A stretch of DNA of 64,000 nucleotides. Source: Flavobacterium sp. (GTDB taxonomy: Bacteria > Bacteroidota > Bacteroidia > Flavobacteriales > Flavobacteriaceae). Shown piece by piece: positions 58,773-64,000 of the stretch. The number at the start of each line of letters is the position of its first letter. The stretch's first letter is position 1. The notes beneath the pieces were generated by a model, which did no database searches, was not told the origin of the DNA, and was given only the letters and a program-made list of their open reading frames with translations. The stretch is from contig VEQT01000004.1 of the NCBI GenBank assembly GCA_018883065.1, positions 1-64,000 on the forward strand, read 5' to 3'. The translations under genes were made by a program, and so were the position numbers.

Positions 58773-60329
58773 ATGATGAATACACAAGCAGACCAATTTG
58801 GCATGAAAGAAGCCTTGGCGCAATTGGGCGTAAAAGACATTAACGAAGGAACTTCTACTGGCCAACACAACTTTTCAAATGGCACACTTTTAGAAAGTTA
58901 CTCTCCAGTTGATGGCCAATTAATAGGAAAAGTAAAACAATCTACTCCCGAAGATTATGAGCGCGCCATGCAAGCCGCTACAGCCGCTTTTAAAACCTTT
59001 AAACTAATGCCGGCTCCACAACGCGGTGAATTGGTACGTCAGTTTGGCGAAAAATTACGCAAGCACAAAGAGGCTTTAGGCAAATTGGTTTCGTATGAAA
59101 TGGGGAAATCCTTGCAAGAGGGTTATGGCGAAGTACAAGAAATGATCGACATCTGCGATTTTGCAGTGGGTTTATCTCGTCAGTTGCACGGACTTACGAT
59201 GCATTCGGAGCGCCCAGGGCACCGCATGTACGAGCAATACCATTCGTTGGGAGTAGTAGGAATTATTTCGGCTTTTAACTTCCCGGTTGCCGTTTGGTCT
59301 TGGAACACGGCCTTGGCTTGGATTGCAGGCGATGTGTGCATCTGGAAACCTTCAGAAAAAACGCCACTTTGTGGCATTGCGTGTCAAAATATTATTGCTG
59401 AGGTCCTCAAAGAAAACAACATGCCCGAAGGGATTTCGTGTTTGATCAATGGCGATTACAAAATAGGCGAGTTAATGACTGCCGATACCCGAGTGCCTTT
59501 GGTTTCGGCCACCGGATCAACACGTATGGGTAAATTAGTTGCCCAAGCTGTTGCCGGTAGATTGGGCAGATCCTTATTGGAATTGGGCGGAAACAACGCC
59601 ATCATTGTGACTCCCGATGCCGACATCAAAATGACGGTAATTGGTGCTGTTTTTGGTGCCGTGGGAACAGCTGGACAACGTTGTACCTCAACTCGTCGAT
59701 TGATTATTCACGAAAGTATTTACGATAAAGTACGCGATGCCATTGTCGGGGCTTATGGCCAATTGCGCATCGGAAACCCATTAGATCAACACAACCACGT
59801 AGGCCCGCTGATTGATGTGCAAGCGGTGGAAGCCTACCAACGTGCCTTAGACCAAGTTGTGGCCGAAGGCGGAAAATTGATTGTGCCCGGTGGCGTTTTA
59901 AGCGGCGAAGGCTACGAGAGCGGTTGTTATGTAAAACCTGCGATTGCCGAAGCACAAAATCACTTTCAAATTGTGCAACATGAAACCTTTGCACCGGTTT
60001 TATACCTTTTAAAATACAGTGGAGACGTTACCCAAGCCATTGAAATTCAAAATGGCGTGGCGCAAGGATTATCCTCAGCGATTATGACCAACAACTTGAG
60101 AGAGGCCGAAGCCTTCTTGTCGGTAGCGGGTTCTGATTGTGGAATTGCCAACGTAAACATTGGTACTTCAGGCGCCGAAATTGGTGGCGCATTTGGTGGC
60201 GAAAAAGAAACCGGAGGCGGTCGTGAATCAGGTTCTGATGCTTGGAAAGTATACATGCGTAGACAAACCAACACCATCAATTACACCACAAGTTTGCCTT
60301 TGGCGCAAGGCATTAAGTTTGATTTGTAA
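58773..60329 (+). CDS. aldehyde dehydrogenase family protein (ALDH7/antiquitin-like)
   Basis: FNFPVAVWSWNTALAWIAGD, LLELGGNNAIIV, GTAGQRCTSTRRL, GGEKETGGGRESGSDAWKVYMRRQTNTINY. Confidence 0.95.
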   Translation: MMNTQADQFGMKEALAQLGVKDINEGTSTGQHNFSNGTLLESYSPVDGQLIGKVKQSTPEDYERAMQAATAAFKTFKLMPAPQRGELVRQFGEKLRKHKEALGKLVSYEMGKSLQEGYGEVQEMIDICDFAVGLSRQLHGLTMHSERPGHRMYEQYHSLGVVGIISAFNFPVAVWSWNTALAWIAGDVCIWKPSEKTPLCGIACQNIIAEVLKENNMPEGISCLINGDYKIGELMTADTRVPLVSATGSTRMGKLVAQAVAGRLGRSLLELGGNNAIIVTPDADIKMTVIGAVFGAVGTAGQRCTSTRRLIIHESIYDKVRDAIVGAYGQLRIGNPLDQHNHVGPLIDVQAVEAYQRALDQVVAEGGKLIVPGGVLSGEGYESGCYVKPAIAEAQNHFQIVQHETFAPVLYLLKYSGDVTQAIEIQNGVAQGLSSAIMTNNLREAEAFLSVAGSDCGIANVNIGTSGAEIGGAFGGEKETGGGRESGSDAWKVYMRRQTNTINYTTSLPLAQGIKFDL

Positions 60330-60340
60330 GATCTAAAACA

Positions 60341-60715
60341 ATGAAAAAAGTACTGCTGTTGTGTTTTTGTTTGCCTTTTTTGACGGCCTCGACTTGTGAA
60401 GATTCACCGCAAGACGACATTTTTTGCACCACCGAAGCTCGCGCAGGGCTCAACGTACAGGTGCGATTGAACAGCAGCAGTACTTTTGAAACTACCGGTA
60501 TAAGCGTAATCGCCACCGAAGGCAGTTATGTTGAACCGCTTGAATATTACCCAGGGAGCACCGTTTTCTCGGGCGCCTACGAACGACAAGGAACCTATAT
60601 TATTTCGGTTTCAAAAGAGGGCTACATTCCTTTTACCTCGGCACCCCTCACAGTTACCGCTGATGAATGCCACGTAATTCCCCAAACGCTAGAAGTCAAT
60701 TTGATTCCTCAGTAA
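60341..60715 (+). CDS. small exported protein, carboxypeptidase-regulatory-like fold
   Basis: Signal peptide MKKVLLLCFCLPFLTASTC; beta-rich YERQGTYIISVSKEGYIPFTSAPLTVTADECHV. Confidence 0.6.
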   Translation: MKKVLLLCFCLPFLTASTCEDSPQDDIFCTTEARAGLNVQVRLNSSSTFETTGISVIATEGSYVEPLEYYPGSTVFSGAYERQGTYIISVSKEGYIPFTSAPLTVTADECHVIPQTLEVNLIPQ

Positions 60716-60757
60716 AGGCATTGAAATTCCTTTTAGCTCATAACCCATACATAACCC

Positions 60758-61507
60758 ATGAAAACCATACTCATTACAGGAGCAACCAGCGGAATAGGCC
60801 GGGCAACAGCTCGATTATTGGCCAAAAATCAATTTATATTGGTGCTTTGTGGCCGTCGAAAAGACCGTTTGGAATCTTTACAGCAAGAACTCTCGGTTTT
60901 TACCCAAGTTCATACACTGTGTTTTGATGTGCGTGACAATCAAGCAGTGGTTGACGCCATTACTTCCTTGCCAGCGCCATTTGACCAAATTGATATTTTA
61001 CTCAATAATGCCGGAAATGCCCATGGCCTTGATCCAATTCAAACGGGCAGCATCACCGATTGGGACGCCATGATTGACATTAACCTGAAGGGGTTGTTGT
61101 ATGTTTCAAAGGCCATTATTCCGCAAATGATAGCGCGCGAAGCCGGTCATATTATTCACATTGGCTCTACAGCTGGAAAAGAAGTATACCCCAACGGCAA
61201 TGTGTATTGCGCCACCAAACATGCTGTTGAAGCCTTGAATCACGCCATGCGAATGGATTTAAATCCCTATGGCATAAAAGTGGGTGCGATTCACCCGGGT
61301 ATGGTGGCCACTGAATTTTCGGAGGTACGGTTTAAGGGCGATCAAGAACGCGCAGCCAAAGTATACAAAGGATTTCAGCCCTTGCTACCCGAAGATATAG
61401 CCGACATTATTCACTTTGTGCTTACCCGTCCGTATCATGTAAACATTGCCGATTTGATTGTGTTTAGTACAGCCCAAGCCAGTTCAACTTTGGTAAAGCG
61501 CGCATAA
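60758..61507 (+). CDS. short-chain dehydrogenase/reductase (YdfG-like)
   Basis: [38 protein letters not shown]. Confidence 0.95.
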   Translation: MKTILITGATSGIGRATARLLAKNQFILVLCGRRKDRLESLQQELSVFTQVHTLCFDVRDNQAVVDAITSLPAPFDQIDILLNNAGNAHGLDPIQTGSITDWDAMIDINLKGLLYVSKAIIPQMIAREAGHIIHIGSTAGKEVYPNGNVYCATKHAVEALNHAMRMDLNPYGIKVGAIHPGMVATEFSEVRFKGDQERAAKVYKGFQPLLPEDIADIIHFVLTRPYHVNIADLIVFSTAQASSTLVKRA

Positions 61508-61510
61508 AAA

Positions 61511-61539
61511 AAGCGGCAATCCCCAATTGATTGCCGCTT
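61511..61539. terminator. bidirectional hairpin between SDR and minus-strand gene
   Basis: AAGCGGCAAT-ccccaattg-ATTGCCGCTT. Confidence 0.85.
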
Positions 61540-61574
61540 CAAAACACAAAGAACTCAAATATTTGATCAAGCAA

Positions 61575-62705
61575 CTAATCAAATTCGTTTAATCCGTAGA
61601 GAATTTCTTTCATCTTTGTGCCATTGATTTCAACGGGTTTATAGGCCACGTTAAATTTTTCGATGGCAAAATCGATATCGGATTTTAATTTTTTATACTC
61701 AGCAGGCAATTGTACTTCGCACTGCTTCTCGTTTTCGTAACTGTTTACGATAATTTTAAATTTCTCGTAATGCTTGGCGCCTTGGTCAATAAAGTTGTTG
61801 TATTGCGCAATAAACTGCAACAACCGATCAACCGGAAACTCCATGTTGATTTGTAATTTGTATTGCTTTGCCCCCGAATTCGACTTCATTTTTTGCAAGT
61901 ATTCTTCTGTTTTTTGCGAGATCACTTCCCAATCGTCACTGGTTCGGCAGCCTTCTAAACTGTTGCTGTAGCCAATGGGTTTGGTGTACTCTTTAAACAA
62001 CAATTCTATGTCTTGTTTAATTTTTAGGTTACTGCTCTGTAAATAGGCGGTCTCAAAATATATGGTGTTGAGGTCGGTTTGCATCCGCAGACTAAAGTCT
62101 AACAAGCAAGCAACCGCAGCCAATTCTTTCTCTTTTTCTTCTTTTGAAATACTCGAATTTACCAAATTAGTCACCGATTGAACCACAGTAATAATGGTGT
62201 TTCCGCTAAGCAAGGCTGGTAAATCTACCAGGGATTTCTTTTCTCGTTTGGCTTGAACCACTTCTTTGAATTTAATGAACTCTTTATACTGGTTGGGATT
62301 GGCCATATTGTTGAGTTCTTGAAACGATCGCGACGAAGCAAAATGGTGATCTAATCCCAATACTTTTTCATACAATAATTTAATAATCTGCAGCCCCTTA
62401 AGGTATTTTATTTTGGTGATTTCGTTGTTTTGCTCCACTTGAAGTCTTCGAATTTCAGCCAATTCAACCAAGTAGTTACTGATGTTAGTTGTGCGTTCCT
62501 CGTGCGTTGGTTCACCTTGAAATAAGCTTATTTGTTGTTGCATTTTTTCCTCCAACAGTTGAATCTGTTTTAAATAGTGTATGCGTATTGCCTGTATTTC
62601 TCGTGCCATTTCGTGCACTATGCGCGTGGGATCTTCTGTATAGGAATGGCCAAAAACAGCACTCCAACACAGCAAACAAACCCCAATTATTACCCAGCAC
62701 TTCAT
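61575..62705 (-). CDS. hypothetical exported coiled-coil protein
   Basis: Signal peptide MKCWVIIGVCLLCWSAVFG; helical, charged; no recognised domain. Confidence 0.7.
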   Translation of the reverse strand: MKCWVIIGVCLLCWSAVFGHSYTEDPTRIVHEMAREIQAIRIHYLKQIQLLEEKMQQQISLFQGEPTHEERTTNISNYLVELAEIRRLQVEQNNEITKIKYLKGLQIIKLLYEKVLGLDHHFASSRSFQELNNMANPNQYKEFIKFKEVVQAKREKKSLVDLPALLSGNTIITVVQSVTNLVNSSISKEEKEKELAAVACLLDFSLRMQTDLNTIYFETAYLQSSNLKIKQDIELLFKEYTKPIGYSNSLEGCRTSDDWEVISQKTEEYLQKMKSNSGAKQYKLQINMEFPVDRLLQFIAQYNNFIDQGAKHYEKFKIIVNSYENEKQCEVQLPAEYKKLKSDIDFAIEKFNVAYKPVEINGTKMKEILYGLNEFD

Positions 62706-62718
62706 TGGATTTCACACA

Positions 62719-63846
62719 TTAGTTTGAGCCAGAAACAACCAACTCTAATTGTCCCCAGTCTAGAGTCGAATTCAGTAATCGTTGCATTTCACAACGGTTT
62801 TCAGCGGTTACTTTTTGCCCGTTAACTGCCAGTATTTCATCACCTAAACGAAAAGACTTTGCATGTACCGCTTTTAAACTGATGCGCAATTTATCGCTGG
62901 CTTCCGTTTGATACGGAAATAAATTTGTGTACGTTTCTGGTATTTGCAATCCATTGCGTTTGGCATAGATTTTTTTGTTCTTGAAATCAAAAATCCAGTC
63001 AAAGCCGCGCATAAATCGAATGCCCAGCAATGGGTACTTAATACTACTAGATTCAACACATTGTTGCTGGTTTGTAAATTCACCCAATACAAACGGCATT
63101 TTACTGTAAAACACTTCATGACCATATGTTCTGCTCATAGCCGTCTGAAAGGCCGATCCATCATAACTGGTTTTCACTCGATTTTGAAAATTGTTTTTTG
63201 ACGAATAAGGCACTGCCATAGTTCCTTCAAAACCACTATCTAGTTTAAACCAAAACGGTTTGTTTTCAATCTTGGCCGAGACCAATAATGTGTTTCGTTT
63301 GCACGTACTGGACAGCATCATATATCCTTCCTCGTTTGCTTTTTTGACTGCATCGGCGTTGGTTAACAATTGCATACAGCTAGTTGAAAACGACAAAGAC
63401 AAGGCTTTCTCTTGATGAAAAAACAAGTCCATGCCATACACGCCTTGTAACCGATTTTCGGGATTTTTGCACACACTTTGTTGCATATTTACTGCAGCAA
63501 ACACTTTGTTTTCACTATTAAATAGGGGACTACTCACAGGCAATACCACCAATTTTTGTGCTTGTTTTTTGTGATCAGCTCCAAACACCGAGCCAAACCG
63601 TTTGGCATATTTTAACTCGTTTGGACAAATTGATTCAGCCGAAAATATACCCGAAAACATCGCGCCAGTATCAAATGCTAATTGTGTGGTTTTTTGGTTT
63701 ATTTGCGCCGGAATGTACAGCAGTTTTTGTGATGGATCAAAACTGACCTTATCGGTAGCTAGTGTTATTTTTTGGTTTTGTAAGATGGAAATCGCTTGGC
63801 ACGAATACAATGCAGCAAACAACACGAAAAGTAGTGGTTTTTTCAT
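62719..63846 (-). CDS. retropepsin-like aspartyl protease with C-terminal PDZ-like domain, lipoprotein
   Basis: FAALYSCQAIS lipobox; LAFDTGAMFSGIF (DTG) and FKLDSGFEGTMAV (DSG); LGDEILAVNGQKVTAENRCEMQRLL PDZ; start trimmed to ATG 63846. Confidence 0.7.
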   Translation of the reverse strand: MKKPLLFVLFAALYSCQAISILQNQKITLATDKVSFDPSQKLLYIPAQINQKTTQLAFDTGAMFSGIFSAESICPNELKYAKRFGSVFGADHKKQAQKLVVLPVSSPLFNSENKVFAAVNMQQSVCKNPENRLQGVYGMDLFFHQEKALSLSFSTSCMQLLTNADAVKKANEEGYMMLSSTCKRNTLLVSAKIENKPFWFKLDSGFEGTMAVPYSSKNNFQNRVKTSYDGSAFQTAMSRTYGHEVFYSKMPFVLGEFTNQQQCVESSSIKYPLLGIRFMRGFDWIFDFKNKKIYAKRNGLQIPETYTNLFPYQTEASDKLRISLKAVHAKSFRLGDEILAVNGQKVTAENRCEMQRLLNSTLDWGQLELVVSGSN

Positions 63847-63862
63847 GACAGAAAAATAAAAA

Positions 63863-63895
63863 GCGCTTTTGCCTGCGTTATGCAAACAAAAGCGC
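63863..63895 (-). terminator. terminator for a minus-strand gene running off the window
   Basis: GCGCTTTT ... AAAAGCGC inverted repeat; minus strand continues TTTTTATTTT. Confidence 0.65.
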
Positions 63896-63902
63896 AGATG
63901 AA

Positions 63903-64000
63903 TTAAGGATTAAAAACTTCAAGTAAGATGGTCATGATCTCTTTAATGATGCCTAACCAGCAAAAAAATCCGCAACGTTCTGTGCTACTGTTGCTGGCAT
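63903..64000 (-). CDS. 3' end of a gene extending past the right edge
   Basis: Minus frame reads ASNSSTERCGFFCWLGIIKEIMTILLEVFNP-stop and is followed by a terminator. Confidence 0.3.
   Translation of the reverse strand, partial: ASNSSTERCGFFCWLGIIKEIMTILLEVFNP

Noticed and set aside
1-64000. CRISPR arrays, tRNA/rRNA genes, transposases, prophage, restriction or toxin-antitoxin modules
   Set aside because: Looked for regularly spaced repeats, tRNA cloverleaf arms in intergenic gaps and the relevant protein motifs; none seen by eye. A tRNAscan/Infernal/minced run would be needed to exclude them formally.

Overview
This 64 kb window looks like a Bacteroidota (Flavobacteriia-like) chromosome. 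Lineage indicators are T9SS-type C-terminal sorting tails, PorW/SprE, DUF4254/DUF4292/DUF5689/DUF6341/DUF6427-type proteins, TAnnTTTG -7 promoter elements and AT-rich intergenic DNA. The left third (about 0.9-23.7 kb) is a surface-polysaccharide/O-antigen locus. It holds a Wzz-like protein, rfbA/C/D, a flippase, two Wzy_C-type membrane proteins, glycosyltransferases, an MBOAT + SGNH O-acylation pair, a UXS-type epimerase, a priming sugar-phosphate transferase, wecB and a CapK/PaaK-like ligase. A large CotH/lamin-tail T9SS-exported protein and an orphan lipoprotein interrupt it. The middle holds purD, upp, DUF4254-GT9, a PaaE-like reductase, porW/sprE-bactofilin-atpZ and an ATP synthase operon atpBEFHAG (no atpD/atpC in the window) with three conspicuous intercistronic hairpins. 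Next comes an envelope-biogenesis cluster (flippase, dut, NTP-transferase, TPR, DUF4292, EnvC/M23), then a thioesterase, an HU-CCDC81/SPOR protein, dprA, trpS, plsC and recA. The right end has a TonB-receptor / DUF5689 / choice-of-anchor-J / endonuclease-phosphatase locus, 3-hydroxyanthranilate dioxygenase, an ALDH, an SDR, and a retropepsin-like PDZ lipoprotein paired with a coiled-coil exported protein. I saw no rRNA, tRNA, CRISPR array, transposase, phage or restriction/defence genes. I found no convincing undescribed system. The best leads are the orphan lipoprotein and CotH protein inside the O-antigen locus, the bactofilin-ATP synthase linkage with intercistronic hairpins, the protease pair, and a nested palindrome between the TonB receptor and the phosphatase gene. 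All family names come from reading translated motifs, not database searches.
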